A stretch of 39,257 nt of DNA from Nevskia sp. GTDB lineage: Bacteria; Pseudomonadota; Gammaproteobacteria; Nevskiales; Nevskiaceae. The stretch covers positions 1-39,257 of the forward strand of contig NZ_JAKFUM010000018.1 in the NCBI RefSeq assembly GCF_021732705.1. Reading direction: 5' to 3'. The notes under the pieces were generated by a model, which was given only the letters and a program-made list of their open reading frames with translations, was not told the DNA's origin and made no database searches. Below, piece after piece: positions 23,311 to 32,508 of the stretch. The position numbers were made by a program, and so were the translations under genes. The stretch's first letter is position 1. Every line of letters starts with the position of its first letter.

Positions 23311-25422
23311 ATGGCAGACCAATCCGGCGCAGCGGTCGATCGCCGGCAGTTCCTGCGACTGAGCGGTGCCGCCGCCGGCACCGCGCTGCTGCCGGCGTCG
23401 ATCGCCAAGGCACTGGCGATCCCGGCGAACAACCGCAGCGGCACGATCCGGGACGTCGAGCATGTGGTGATCCTGATGCAGGAGAACCGCAGCTTCGATC
23501 ACTACTTCGGCACCCTGCCGGGCGTGCGCGGCTTCGGCGATCGCTTCACCATCCCGCAGGCGTCCGGCCAGCCAATCTGGCATCAGCGCGACCTGAGCCA
23601 GACCGAGATCCTGCCGTTCCCGCTCGATGCCAGCCTCGGCAACGCCCAGCGCGTCGACGGCACGCCGCACGGCTGGGGTGACGCCCACCACGCCTGGAAC
23701 GATGGCCGCTACGGCTACTGGCCGGTGTACAAGCGGGCGCAGTCGATGGGCTACTACCGCGAGGCCGAGCTGCCGTTCCAGTTCGCGCTGGCCAAGGCCT
23801 TCACCGTCTGCGACGCCTATCACGCCGCGATCCACAGCAGCACCAACCCGAACCGGCTGTTCCTGTTCAGCGGCACCAACGACCCAGAAGGCCTCGGCGG
23901 CGGCCCGATCGTCGACAACCGCAACGACGACCTCGGCCCGAGCGTCGACGGCTTTCGCTGGACCACCTATCCGGAGCGGCTCGAAGCCGCCGGCATCTCG
24001 TGGAAGGTCTATCAGGACGCCGCCGACAACTTCACCGACAACTCGCTCGAAGGCTTCGCGAGTTTCCGCGCCGCCGCCGAAAGCGATCCGGCGTCGCCGC
24101 TGGCGACCAAGGGCCTGAGCAGCACCCTGCGCAACAACACGCTCGATGGCCTGCGTGACGATGTGCTCGCCGGTCGCCTGCCGCAGGTCTCGTACGTCGT
24201 CGCACCGGCGGCGTACTCGGAGCATCCCGGCCCGTCGAGCCCGGTGCAGGGCGGCTGGTACGCGCAGGCCGTGCTTGAAGCGCTGACCGCCGACGCGCAA
24301 GTCTGGAGCAAGACCGTGCTGCTGCTGACCTTCGACGAGAACGATGGCTTCTTCGATCACCTGCCGCCGCCGAGCGCGCATTCGATCGGTGTCGACGGCC
24401 GCCCGGCCGGGGCCTCGACCGTCGACGACCGCCTCGACCGCCATCACGGCAAAAGCCTGCTCGATCGGAACTGGCCGTACGGACCCGGCCCGCGCGTGCC
24501 GATGACGGTCATCTCGCCGTGGAGCCGCGGCGGCTGGGTCTGCTCGGAAACCTACGATCACACCTCGATCATCCGCTTTCTCGAAGCGCGCTTCGGGGTC
24601 GCCGAACCGAACATCAGCCCGCGCCGCCGCGCGATCTGCGGCGATCTGACCCGCTGCTTCAACTTCGCGACGCCGAACGACGACGCGCTGCCGGCCTTCC
24701 CGGTCATCGCCCGGAGCGAGGCCGATGCCCAGCGCCGGGCGCAGGAGCAGTTGCCGCCGATCGCCGCGCCGCGCGGCGCGGCCGGCCGGCTGCCGCAACA
24801 GGCCGCCGGCGTGCGGCCATCGCGCGCGCTGCCGTACGTGCTGGCGGCCGATGCCACGGTCAGCGCGCGCGGCGTACGGATCGATTTCATCAACGACGGC
24901 AGTGCCGGCGCCGTGTTCCACGTCTACGACCAGCGCCATCTGCGCGAGCTGCCGCGCCGCTACACTGTGGAAGCCGACAAGGCGCTCGATGACCTGTGGA
25001 CGCCGCTCGCGACCGATTTCGGCGCCTACGACCTGTGGCTGCTCGGCCCGAACGGCTTCCATCGGCAGATTGCTGGACGCCTCGGCTTGCTCGACGGCCG
25101 CGCCGCCGATCCGGAAGTGCAGGCGAGGCATGACGCGGCGAGCGGCGAGCTGCGCCTCGTGCTGATCAATCGCGGCGCCAGCCCCTGCCGTTTCGTGATC
25201 GCCGAGAACGCCTATCGCGACGGCCCGCCGCGTCGCATCGATGTCGCCGCCAACGGCCGCACGACCTTGCGGCTCGACCTGCGCGACAGCGGCCGCTGGT
25301 ACGACGTCAGCGTGACGCTCGACGGCGAACGCGCGACGGATCAGGCCTTCCTGCGCCGTTATGCCGGACGGGTCGAAACCGGCGCGCCGTCGATCAGCGA
25401 TCCGGCGATGGGCCGAACCTGA
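23311..25422 (+). CDS. plcN: Phosphocholine-type (non-hemolytic) phospholipase C
   Basis: 703 residues, the normal length. A Tat signal begins with DRRQFLRLSG (residues 10-19) and a hydrophobic stretch to about 35, so the protein is exported folded. The catalytic phosphoesterase domain has VVILMQENRSFDHYFGTLPG (about 52-71), SSTNPNRLFLFSGTNDP, TFDENDGFFDHLPPP and DHTSIIRFLEARFGV; these match the PLC-N/PlcH family and acid phosphatase AcpA. Two C-terminal DUF756 domains occupy about 510-690. It cleaves phosphatidylcholine or sphingomyelin headgroups to release phosphocholine. Upstream 11-bp repeats suggest PhoB control. The symbol is used for the family; hemolytic or non-hemolytic activity cannot be decided. 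Confidence 0.9.
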   Translation: MADQSGAAVDRRQFLRLSGAAAGTALLPASIAKALAIPANNRSGTIRDVEHVVILMQENRSFDHYFGTLPGVRGFGDRFTIPQASGQPIWHQRDLSQTEILPFPLDASLGNAQRVDGTPHGWGDAHHAWNDGRYGYWPVYKRAQSMGYYREAELPFQFALAKAFTVCDAYHAAIHSSTNPNRLFLFSGTNDPEGLGGGPIVDNRNDDLGPSVDGFRWTTYPERLEAAGISWKVYQDAADNFTDNSLEGFASFRAAAESDPASPLATKGLSSTLRNNTLDGLRDDVLAGRLPQVSYVVAPAAYSEHPGPSSPVQGGWYAQAVLEALTADAQVWSKTVLLLTFDENDGFFDHLPPPSAHSIGVDGRPAGASTVDDRLDRHHGKSLLDRNWPYGPGPRVPMTVISPWSRGGWVCSETYDHTSIIRFLEARFGVAEPNISPRRRAICGDLTRCFNFATPNDDALPAFPVIARSEADAQRRAQEQLPPIAAPRGAAGRLPQQAAGVRPSRALPYVLAADATVSARGVRIDFINDGSAGAVFHVYDQRHLRELPRRYTVEADKALDDLWTPLATDFGAYDLWLLGPNGFHRQIAGRLGLLDGRAADPEVQARHDAASGELRLVLINRGASPCRFVIAENAYRDGPPRRIDVAANGRTTLRLDLRDSGRWYDVSVTLDGERATDQAFLRRYAGRVETGAPSISDPAMGRT

Positions 25423-25465
25423 TCCAGCGTCGCTGATACGCTTTGCTCGACCATGAGCACGTGCG

Positions 25466-25834
25466 ATGTCGAGCCCGGAAAACCTGTACAGCATCCTTGA
25501 TCGAATCGAGCAGCGGCCCGGCCTGTATTGGTCATCGGCCACGCTCAGCGCGCTCGACGACTACCTGTCGGGTTACGAGCAAGCGCGATGGACGCTCAGG
25601 ATGGATGACAGCGAAACGCCCTCCTTTAGCCGCTTCTCCGATTTCTGCCTTCAAAAGCTGGGCAAGGCCGGGTCTTGGGTCGAAGTGGCGATCGATCCGG
25701 ACACGGACATGAAGCACGTCAAGCACTTTCCGGGGCCGACCTGGCACAGCGCTTTGCGCGAGGCGGAGCCCGACGACGAGAAGGCGTTCCTGCTTTTCTT
25801 CAGCCTGCTTCGCGCGTATCGCGCCAAGGCGTAG
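25466..25834 (+). CDS. Small protein of unknown function (122 aa)
   Basis: 122 residues, no signal peptide or membrane segment. The opening ENLYSILDRIEQRPGLYW followed by a short helix ALDDYLSGYE looks like a recurrent pattern of small cytosolic proteins ('ILDRIxxRPGxY..SLxxLxxFLxGY') that I have seen without assigned function, sometimes near toxin or immunity genes. It ends FLLFFSLLRAYRAK. It follows phospholipase C by 43 bases on the same strand, with an ATG at 25466, and could be co-transcribed. No function is proposed. Confidence 0.7.
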   Translation: MSSPENLYSILDRIEQRPGLYWSSATLSALDDYLSGYEQARWTLRMDDSETPSFSRFSDFCLQKLGKAGSWVEVAIDPDTDMKHVKHFPGPTWHSALREAEPDDEKAFLLFFSLLRAYRAKA

Positions 25835-25897
25835 GCACCGGGCGTCGCGCTGGCAGCGCAACGCGCGCAACCTGCCGGCTGCGGCCAAGTAGCTTTT

Positions 25898-26959
25898 TCA
25901 GGTGCGGCTGCCGGAAGCGGTCACGGCGCGGGCCCGCCGCCACTGCCCCGGCGCCTGCCCGGTCCAGCGCACGAAGGCGCGTGTGAACGCGGCCTGATCG
26001 GTGTAGCCGAGCAACTGCGAGATCTCGATCAGCCGCAGCCGCGGGTCGGCCAGCCAGCCGGTGGCGAGCTGGCGGCGGGTGTCGTCGAGCGCGGCCTGGA
26101 AGCTCGATCCGGCCGCTTCCAGCCGTCGCTGCAGGGTTCGGGTCGAGCAGTGCAAGCGCGCGGCACAGGCCGCGAGACTGGCGTCGCCGTCGCGCAGCGC
26201 GCCGGCCAGCGTCTCGCGCAGGCGGCGCTCGAAATCATCGACCGGCGGCAGCCGCGCCAGCTGCTCGCCCGCCTGCTGGTCCAGCAGCGCGCGCAGCGCG
26301 TCGTCCGGCTGGCGCAACGGGGCGGCCAGCCATTCGAACGGCAGGCGCACGGTCGTGGTCGGTGCCGCGAACGTCACCGGGCAGCGGAAGAAGGCTTCGT
26401 ACGGCGCCATCGACGGCGGTGCCGGGTTGATGAAGCTGACCGCGAGCGGCGCGGCGTCCGGCCGCGCCGTGATGTTGCGGGCGTATGCGATCAGCGCGGC
26501 GATCGCGCATTCGTCGACGCGCTGCCCGGGACGGCCGCGTTCGTCGCCCCATTCGAGCACGACGCTGTCGGCGAGCGGCAGCAGGCGCCCGGGATTGACG
26601 TCGTAGACCAGCCGCTCGTAGTCGCGCAGGCGGCTCAGCGCGTCGGCCAGATCGCGGCAATGCAGGCTCAGGTAGCCGAGCACGCCGAGGTGCGACGGGC
26701 CGATGCCGGCGCCGACGGCCAGCCCCAGCGCGGGCTCGGGGGCCGTTTCGCCGAGCACGGCATCGGCGCGGTCCAGCAGCGCGGCCCAGTGGTCGATCGC
26801 GACCCGCGCCAGTCCGCTGCCATCGACCACCGGCGCGGCCTCGCCGAGCACGGCGACGGCGTCGTGCCCGCGGGCGGCGAGGTACTCGTGCAGCAGGCGG
26901 ACGTAGGTGGCGGAGACCTGGCCTTGCATGGCGACGGCGGGCGTGGCGTGATCGATCAA
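25898..26959 (-). CDS. AraC-family transcriptional regulator
   Basis: 353 residues. The N-terminal two thirds are an OruR/ArgR-type 'arabinose-binding-like' sensor domain (about 20-210, with SHLGVLGYLSLHCRDLADAL). The C-terminus is a full double helix-turn-helix (about 265-345): AACAARLHCSTRTLQRRLE and ISQLLGYTDQAAFTRAFVRW. This subfamily often sits next to sterol desaturase or fatty-acid genes and controls them. It is divergent from a sterol desaturase gene with an 87-base interval, which is its likely target. The ligand is unknown. Confidence 0.92.
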   Translation of the reverse strand: MIDHATPAVAMQGQVSATYVRLLHEYLAARGHDAVAVLGEAAPVVDGSGLARVAIDHWAALLDRADAVLGETAPEPALGLAVGAGIGPSHLGVLGYLSLHCRDLADALSRLRDYERLVYDVNPGRLLPLADSVVLEWGDERGRPGQRVDECAIAALIAYARNITARPDAAPLAVSFINPAPPSMAPYEAFFRCPVTFAAPTTTVRLPFEWLAAPLRQPDDALRALLDQQAGEQLARLPPVDDFERRLRETLAGALRDGDASLAACAARLHCSTRTLQRRLEAAGSSFQAALDDTRRQLATGWLADPRLRLIEISQLLGYTDQAAFTRAFVRWTGQAPGQWRRARAVTASGSRT

Positions 26960-27046
26960 AAGAATGGCGGCATGCGATCAAGTCGCGCAAGCGGCGGCGG
27001 TCCAGAATGCGTGCAGATTCGGACAGGACAACGAGGAGCGCGGGTG

Positions 27047-27928
27047 ATGATCGAGCAGGTGACGACGATGCTGCACGGCTGGTTCGGGCCGGAGATCGAC
27101 TGGAAGCAGGTGATCCTGATCGCGATGTCGCCGCTGTTCCTGATCGCGTTCGCGATCGAGTTCGCGGTGATGCGTGGCCGTGGCCGGCGCGAGCCGTTCG
27201 AGCTGAAGGACATCCTCGCCAACCTGAACCTCGGCGGTGCGTATCAGGTGTTCGAGATCGGCGCGTTCTTCGTCATCACCGCCGCGGCGGTCGACTGGTT
27301 CTGGCAGCACCGGCTGTTCGAGATTCCGGTGACCGTGTGGACCATCGGGCCGATCTTCATCGGCGTGGAGCTGTGCTACTACGCGTTCCATCGCACCAGC
27401 CACCGCGTGCGCTGGTTCTGGAGCGCGCATGTCGTGCATCACTCCAGTGAGCGCATGAACATGACCACGGCGATGCGCCAGAGCCTGCTGTACTCGATCA
27501 CCGGCTGGTGGCTGTTCTGGATGCCGCTGGTGCTGCTCGGCGTGTCGCCCGGCGTCGTGTTCCTGCTGTACGGCGTGAACCTGAGCTACCAGTACTTCGT
27601 GCATACGGAGAGCGTGGGCAAGCTGCATCCGTGGATCGAATACTGGTTCAACACGCCGTCACACCACCGGGTGCATCACGGCCGCAACCCGCAGTACATC
27701 GACCGCAACTTCGGCGGCGTGCTGATCGTGTTCGATCGCTGGTTCGGCACCTTTGTCGAGGAGCGGGAGAAGGTCGACTACGGCATCGTCCGGCAGATCC
27801 ACAGCCACAACGTGCTGACCCTGAACTTCCACGAATTCATCGACATGTGGCGCGATGTCGGCCGCGCCGGCCCGTGGCGCCAGCGGCTGAAGCATCTCGT
27901 GATGCCGCCGGAGTGGACGCGGCCCTGA
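27047..27928 (+). CDS. Sterol desaturase / fatty-acid hydroxylase family membrane protein
   Basis: 293 residues from the ATG at 27047, with GAGGAG at 27033-27038 as ribosome binding site; the frame is open far upstream but only as a shadow of the AraC gene. Four or more transmembrane helices. The di-iron histidine motifs are all present: HRTSH and HVVHHS in the region HRTSHRVRWFWSAHVVHH (about residues 118-135), and HHRVHHG (about 205-211). Family members hydroxylate or desaturate sterols, hopanoids, carotenoids or lipids using a non-heme di-iron centre in the membrane. Probably controlled by the divergent AraC gene. Its substrate is not evident. Confidence 0.92.
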   Translation: MIEQVTTMLHGWFGPEIDWKQVILIAMSPLFLIAFAIEFAVMRGRGRREPFELKDILANLNLGGAYQVFEIGAFFVITAAAVDWFWQHRLFEIPVTVWTIGPIFIGVELCYYAFHRTSHRVRWFWSAHVVHHSSERMNMTTAMRQSLLYSITGWWLFWMPLVLLGVSPGVVFLLYGVNLSYQYFVHTESVGKLHPWIEYWFNTPSHHRVHHGRNPQYIDRNFGGVLIVFDRWFGTFVEEREKVDYGIVRQIHSHNVLTLNFHEFIDMWRDVGRAGPWRQRLKHLVMPPEWTRP

Positions 27929-28437
27929 GTCGCGGCCCCGAGTCGCAGGCCTGAGTCGCAGGCCCGGGGTTCGGCCTGACTGCGTGGCAACGGTGGTGAA
28001 CTCGGCGGGCGTTCGATGCCGTGTCGCCGCGGGAGCGCGATTGCTGCTGCGCATGCGCCGGTTTGCATGGCGTCCGGCGGGCGATCTCCATCAGCCTCCG
28101 GGCGCCGCTCGCGCGCCGGCGAGGGGAGGATGAGCGGCGGTTCGATGAACGTACGCCTGGCGCCGGTTTCCGACGCGATTCAGGGTCTTTTCGACCGCTT
28201 TTGCCGCGTCAGGAACCTGAAAGGTCGCATCCTTGCGATGTCTGTTGCGCTTCCGACTGCGAGCGGACTATTGCACCCGGCCCATGAATATTGTGGGAAA
28301 AACAGCCTAGTTCGTCAAAAAAATGGCGCACTATGTGAACTGGTTCACAGTTTTAGTGAAAAATTTGTCAAATAAAAATTACCTAACTTTGTTCACGGAA
28401 CGGGAATGTCGCTCGATTCCAATAGAGCGCGCCAATC
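27929..28437. other. Long convergent intergenic region with AT-rich core
   Basis: About 510 bases between two convergent genes. The left part is GC-rich with no credible gene; small frames there have no recognisable content. The core 28280-28395 is strikingly AT-rich. It holds the palindrome TGTGAAC-TG-GTTCACA (28334-28349) and a further GTTCAC at 28391. A weak hairpin (CGCTC/GAGCG, about 28410-28429) may terminate the isocitrate dehydrogenase transcript. A hidden small RNA or a decayed gene is possible but nothing more can be supported. Confidence 0.4.
28334..28349. promoter_or_regulatory. Perfect 7+2+7 palindrome, possible operator
   Basis: TGTGAAC and GTTCACA flank TG, a perfect dyad in AT-rich DNA. 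Its form fits a dimeric repressor or CRP-like site, but no gene starts close by on either strand, so its target is unclear. Confidence 0.35.
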
Positions 28438-29475
28438 TCAAGCATTTCGGACGCGACTGACCAGCGCCTTCGCGAATTCGCCGGTGCTGGCACTGCCGCC
28501 GAGATCGCCGGTACGGATGTTGTCGACGTTCAGCGTGTCGTTGATCGCCCGGCGCAGGCGCGTGGCCTTGTCGGTCAGCTTGACGTGGTCGAGCATCATC
28601 GCCGCCGCCAGCAGCAGCGCCGTCGGATTGGCCTTCTGCTGACCGGCGATGTCCGGCGCCGAGCCGTGCACCGCTTCGAAGATCGCGGCGTCGGCGCCGA
28701 TGTTCGCCCCCGGGGCCATGCCGAGGCCGCCGATCAGGCCGGCCACGAGGTCGCTCAGGATGTCGCCGAACAGGTTCGTGGTGACCAGCACGTCGAACTG
28801 CCACGGATCGAGCACCAGCTTCATCGCGCAGGCGTCGACGATGATCTCGCTCATCTGCACTTTCCCGTGATAGCCCTTCTCGATGTACAGGTCGCGCGCC
28901 GTCTCCAGGAAGATGCCGGTCAGCGCCTTCATGATGTTGGCCTTGTGCACCACCGTGACCTTCTTGCGGCCGGTGGCGATGGCGAACTCGAACGCGTATT
29001 CGAGAATGCGGCGGCAGCCCTGCCGCGTGTTGATGCCGGTGGACATGCCGACGGCATGCGGATCGCCGCCGATCGGGATGAAGTGCTCGTAGCCCATGTA
29101 CAGGCCTTCGATGTTCTCGCGCACGACGACGAGGTTGATGTTCTCGTAGCGCTTGCCCGGAATCAGCGTCAGCGCCGGCCGCAGGTTCGCGTAGAGCTGG
29201 AATTCCTCGCGCAGCCGCACGTTCGATGAGCGATAGCCGCCGCCGCTCGGGGTTTCCAGCGGCCCCTTCAGCGCCAGCCGCGTGCGGCGGATCGAATCGA
29301 GCGTGGCCTTCGGCAGCGGATCGCCGGCCTCCTTGACGCCGGCCAGCCCGGCGATCTGGGTATCCCAGTCGAACGGCGCTTCCAGCGCGTCGAGCACGGC
29401 CAGCGTGGCGTCGACGATTTCGGGACCGATGCCGTCTCCGGGAATCAGCGTGGCGGGAATGCGGGCAATGGTCAT
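28438..29475 (-). CDS. NAD-dependent isocitrate dehydrogenase
   Basis: 345 residues, typical of the short NAD-type isocitrate/isopropylmalate dehydrogenase family. It opens with ATLIPGDGIGPEIV. The isocitrate-binding loop ETPSGGGYRSSNVRLRE (about 95-111) carries the Ser and Arg residues. The cofactor loop reads HGSAPDIAG; the Asp-Ile pair is the NAD-type signature where NADP enzymes such as E. coli Icd have Lys-Tyr. It oxidises isocitrate to 2-oxoglutarate in the TCA cycle. Homoisocitrate or tartrate dehydrogenase relatives are less likely given the SGGGYRSSN loop. Lies 116 bases downstream of xerC on the same strand. Confidence 0.87.
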   Translation of the reverse strand: MTIARIPATLIPGDGIGPEIVDATLAVLDALEAPFDWDTQIAGLAGVKEAGDPLPKATLDSIRRTRLALKGPLETPSGGGYRSSNVRLREEFQLYANLRPALTLIPGKRYENINLVVVRENIEGLYMGYEHFIPIGGDPHAVGMSTGINTRQGCRRILEYAFEFAIATGRKKVTVVHKANIMKALTGIFLETARDLYIEKGYHGKVQMSEIIVDACAMKLVLDPWQFDVLVTTNLFGDILSDLVAGLIGGLGMAPGANIGADAAIFEAVHGSAPDIAGQQKANPTALLLAAAMMLDHVKLTDKATRLRRAINDTLNVDNIRTGDLGGSASTGEFAKALVSRVRNA

Positions 29476-29591
29476 GAGCGGGTCGTCGGGTCGAGGGCAG
29501 GCAAGGCGAATTGGATCAGCAATCTTTGCGCCGGTTTCGCAGCGGGCGCAGTTCGCACGGTTTTGTCGGCGGCGGCAAGGCCGGCCGTCGA

Positions 29592-30581
29592 TTATTCGGG
29601 AGTGCGGCGTCGGGCACGAGGATGACTTTGGTCGTAGACCTGCGCCAGTCGCTTCCAGTCGAGCTGCGTGTAGATCTGCGTAGTCGACAGCCGCGCGTGG
29701 CCCAGCAGTTCCTGCACGGCGCGGATATCGCCGCTTTCGGCCAGCAAGTGCGTGGCGAACGAATGACGCAGCTTGTGCGGATGCAGATGCGCCGGCAGGT
29801 TCGTGCGCTGCGCCCAGGCATGCAGCGCGGTGCCGATCTGCGTGCGGCCGAGGCGCCTGCCGCGCGCGCCGACGAACAGCGCCCGCTCGCCGATCATGGC
29901 CACCGCGGCGCGTTCGGTCAGCCAGGCATCCAGCGCCGCACGCGCCGCGCGGCCGACCGGCACGATCCGCTCGCGATGGCCCTTGCCGAGCACGGTCAGC
30001 TCATCCGGAAAGCGGCCGGCGGGCACGTCGAGCTGATGCAGTTCCGCCAGACGCAGCCCGGACGAATAGAACAGCTCGACCATCGCCCGATCGCGACACT
30101 CGAACACGCCGTTCGGGGCCTGATCCAGGGCTTCGCCCAGCGCTTCGGCATCGATCACTTTCGGCAGGGTTCGCGCACCCTTCGGCCCGCGCACGCCGGC
30201 CGCCGGGTTGTGCGCGAGTGCGCCCTGCCGCACGAGATAGCGGAACAGGCTGCGGATGCACGACAGATAGCGCCGCAACGTGGGGGGCTGCAGGCCGCGA
30301 CGGTGGCTGCGGGTCAGAAAGCCGCGCACCGTGTGGATGTCGACCCGCGCCGGGTCGGCAATGCCGCACTCGCGGCAGTAGCCGAAGAACATCCGGCATT
30401 CGCGCGCGACGGCACTGGTCGTGGTCTTCGGCGATTGCCGCTCGACCACGAGATAGCGCAGGTAGCGATCAAGCGCCTGCTGCAGCGCATCGTCTGGCGC
30501 TTCTGGCGCTTCTGGCGCTTCTGGCGCGTCTGGCGGTTCCGGTGCGGATGCCACGGGCAGCGGCGCGGGCGGGCGGGCCAT
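29592..30581 (-). CDS. xerC: Tyrosine recombinase XerC
   Basis: 329 residues from the ATG at 30581, eight bases after the DUF484 stop; a longer frame runs into DUF484 and is rejected. The N-terminus carries a Pro-Glu-Ala repeat ([10 protein letters not shown]) encoded by 9-bp tandem repeats. The SAM-like core-binding domain follows (about 37-125). The catalytic domain has the Arg in [23 protein letters not shown] (His and Arg), [16 protein letters not shown] (His and nucleophile Tyr). It resolves chromosome dimers at dif together with XerD. The gene order dapF - DUF484 - xerC is the conserved gammaproteobacterial one. Confidence 0.93.
   Translation of the reverse strand: MARPPAPLPVASAPEPPDAPEAPEAPEAPDDALQQALDRYLRYLVVERQSPKTTTSAVARECRMFFGYCRECGIADPARVDIHTVRGFLTRSHRRGLQPPTLRRYLSCIRSLFRYLVRQGALAHNPAAGVRGPKGARTLPKVIDAEALGEALDQAPNGVFECRDRAMVELFYSSGLRLAELHQLDVPAGRFPDELTVLGKGHRERIVPVGRAARAALDAWLTERAAVAMIGERALFVGARGRRLGRTQIGTALHAWAQRTNLPAHLHPHKLRHSFATHLLAESGDIRAVQELLGHARLSTTQIYTQLDWKRLAQVYDQSHPRARRRTPE
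30493..30537. repeat. 9-bp tandem repeat inside xerC
   Basis: Five consecutive 9-base units: three exact TCTGGCGCT followed by TCTGGCGCG and TCTGGCGGT. On the coding strand they encode the Pro-Glu-Ala linker at the XerC N-terminus. Copy number may vary in-frame among strains. Confidence 0.8.
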
Positions 30582-30589
30582 GCCGGCGA

Positions 30590-31345
30590 TCAGTTCATCC
30601 GCGTGCGGACGGCGGCCGAGACCAGCTCTGCCGTCATTTCGAGGAACAGCTTCCCCTGCCGCGGTTGGAAGCGTTCCGCCTCGCGCGATCCGAGCGCGAT
30701 GAAGCCGAGGTGCTTGTCCTTCTCCAGCGGCACGACGGCGGCCGACAGAATCGTCGCGTCCGTCTTCGGAAACAGCAGCTTGGCGCGCTCGGCGTCGATC
30801 GGCCCGCACTCGATCAGGCGCGTGCGCAGGAAGTTGTCGTAGGCGCGGGCAATCGCGCCGTCCGGCGTCACCGGCACGATACCGTCGATGTCATGACGCT
30901 TGTAGATCGCGCTGTTCAGCCCGAGGAAGACGTCGTCGACATCGAAATCGTCGCGCATCGCGGTGCGCAGCGCGACCGCGATCGCGGCCAGCGACGGTGC
31001 GCGGATCAGGTTCAGCGACAGCTTCAGCATCTTGTCGGCGCGCTGCTCGTTGGCGCGCGCGTTGTCGATCAGCTTCTCGAGCCGCGCTTCCAGCCGCTGA
31101 TTCTTGCCGCGCAGCAGCTCGACCTGCCGTTCGATCAGCGACACCGCCGAGCCGGCGGCATGCGCCACTTCCAGCGTCTCCAGCGCCTGCGGATGGCGTG
31201 CGAGCAGCATCGGATCGGCCTTCAGATAGGCCAGCACCTGCGCTTCGTCCGGCAACGCTGCGGCAGTGTCGGTCGCCGGCTCCGTCACCGCAGCCGCCGT
31301 GGCATCCGGCGCGGACTCCGGTGACGCGTTCGTTACATCGACCAC
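30590..31345 (-). CDS. DUF484 family protein
   Basis: 251 residues from the GTG at 31345, which overlaps the end of dapF by 13 bases. After an Ala/Thr-rich N-terminal extension the DUF484 region begins [19 protein letters not shown] (about 35-53), continues with a coiled coil ([31 protein letters not shown]) and a GAF-like domain (about 110-250). The family is conserved between dapF and xerC in Gammaproteobacteria; its biochemical role is unknown. The co-location with xerC suggests, but does not show, a link to chromosome segregation. Confidence 0.9.
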   Translation of the reverse strand: MVDVTNASPESAPDATAAAVTEPATDTAAALPDEAQVLAYLKADPMLLARHPQALETLEVAHAAGSAVSLIERQVELLRGKNQRLEARLEKLIDNARANEQRADKMLKLSLNLIRAPSLAAIAVALRTAMRDDFDVDDVFLGLNSAIYKRHDIDGIVPVTPDGAIARAYDNFLRTRLIECGPIDAERAKLLFPKTDATILSAAVVPLEKDKHLGFIALGSREAERFQPRQGKLFLEMTAELVSAAVRTRMN

Positions 31346-32184
31346 GTGAATCTCCCTTCGAAAACGGTGGTGGCGGGGCCGGTCATCAGCACCGGCGCGG
31401 ATTCGCCTTCGACCGCGCCGGCCCACTCCAAGGTCAGCGTGCCGCCGAGCAGTTGCAGATCGGCGCGCGCATCCAGCAAGTCCCAGGCCCGCGCCACGGC
31501 GAATGCGGCGCAGGCGCCGCTGCCGCAGGCCAGGGTCTCGCCGGAGCCACGCTCGTACACGCGCAGCCGGGCATGGCCGCGATCGACGATCTGCAGGAAG
31601 CCGACATTGACCGACTCCGGCCACAGCGGATGCTGCTGCAACTGCGGGCCCATGCCGTCGACATCGGCAGCGTCGACATCGTCGACCAGAATCACCGCAT
31701 GCGGATTGCCCATGCCGGCCGCCCCGAAGCGCACCGTGCGGCCGTCGGCGAGGGTGGCCTCGTAGCGCAACTGTCGCGCGGCAGCGGCGAGCGGAATCGC
31801 GGCGGGCTCGAAGCGCGGGGCACCCATGTCGACACGGACCTGTCCGTCCGCCAGTTGCTGCAGTTCGAGCGTCGCGGTCGTCGTGCGGACTCGCAGCGCC
31901 GCCTTGTCGCTCAGGCCGCGCTCGGCGACGAAGCGCGCCAGGCAGCGCGCGCCGTTGCCGCACTGGCCCACCTGCGAGCCATCGGCGTTGTAGATGCGGT
32001 AGCCGAAATCGACATCCGGCGACGGTGCCGGATCGACCACGAGGATCTGGTCGCAGCCGACACCGAACCGGCGATCGGCCAGTCGGGCGAGCAGCGCACG
32101 GTCCGGCTCGAACGGCGCACGGGTGGCGTCGACGACGACGAAATCGTTGCCGGCGCCGTGCATCTTGGTGAAAGTGAAATCCAT
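31333..32184 (-). CDS. dapF: Diaminopimelate epimerase
   Basis: 283 residues from the ATG at 32184, giving the normal N-terminus MDFTFTKMHGAGNDFVVVDA; the longer frame adds 98 residues that look random. The two catalytic cysteines are present: Cys75 in QCGNGARC and Cys220 in LACGSGAC. It converts LL- to meso-diaminopimelate in lysine and peptidoglycan synthesis. It is the first gene of the dapF - DUF484 - xerC set, with a 13-base overlap to the next gene. The REP-like palindrome at 32282 lies about 100 bases upstream of its start. Confidence 0.96.
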   Translation of the reverse strand: MDFTFTKMHGAGNDFVVVDATRAPFEPDRALLARLADRRFGVGCDQILVVDPAPSPDVDFGYRIYNADGSQVGQCGNGARCLARFVAERGLSDKAALRVRTTTATLELQQLADGQVRVDMGAPRFEPAAIPLAAAARQLRYEATLADGRTVRFGAAGMGNPHAVILVDDVDAADVDGMGPQLQQHPLWPESVNVGFLQIVDRGHARLRVYERGSGETLACGSGACAAFAVARAWDLLDARADLQLLGGTLTLEWAGAVEGESAPVLMTGPATTVFEGRFTWSM

Positions 32185-32508
32185 CCGACCAGCGTAGCGG
32201 CTTGGCGCGGCGGTGTCATGAACGCGCGCGCCGGCAACGGTAACGGCGGCGACCGTTTCCCACGGACCAGGAACATTAATTGGGGTCAGACCCCGATTGG
32301 GGGGCGATTCGGGACGCCGATCCGCGACGATGGCCGCGGCACTTGCAGAGGCGAGGGGCCGGAGGCGCCGCCGCCGGATGGCGTTAGCTTCGGCCAGCAA
32401 GCAGTGTCTCGATCGGAGCGAGACGCTTAGGATGCGGGTTCGGCACGCAATCCACCGATCCGGAACTCGCCGGTCCAACGACGGCAGCCACCGACAACGA
32501 GCCAGACG
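32185..32508. other. Divergent intergenic region dapF / GFA gene
   Basis: 324 bases. Must contain the dapF promoter (minus strand) and the promoter of the GFA-type gene (plus strand). It contains a palindrome GGGGTCAGACCCC (32282-32294) inside a copy of the dispersed 14-mer shared with 14964-14977. I see no gene, no clear promoter boxes and no RNA structure besides this palindrome. Confidence 0.4.
32277..32294. repeat. GGGGTCA palindrome relic, copy 2
   Basis: TAATTGGGGTCAGA (32277-32290) is the reverse complement of 14964-14977, and 32282-32294 (GGGGTC-A-GACCCC) is a perfect 13-base palindrome. Similar AATTGGGGTCAGACCCC strings are common between genes in gammaproteobacterial genomes, possibly as REP elements; this attribution is from memory. 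Confidence 0.5.

Noticed and set aside
26150-27046. Long upstream extension of the sterol desaturase frame
   Set aside because: It is antisense to the AraC gene and lacks any domain; the ATG at 27047 has a good ribosome site and starts the real protein.
28016-28375. Possible small gene in the convergent interval
   Set aside because: Composition shifts sharply along the frame, there is no ribosome site and no recognisable sequence.
30497-30530. Possible CRISPR-like repeat
   Set aside because: The 9-base units are contiguous without spacers and lie in-frame within xerC.
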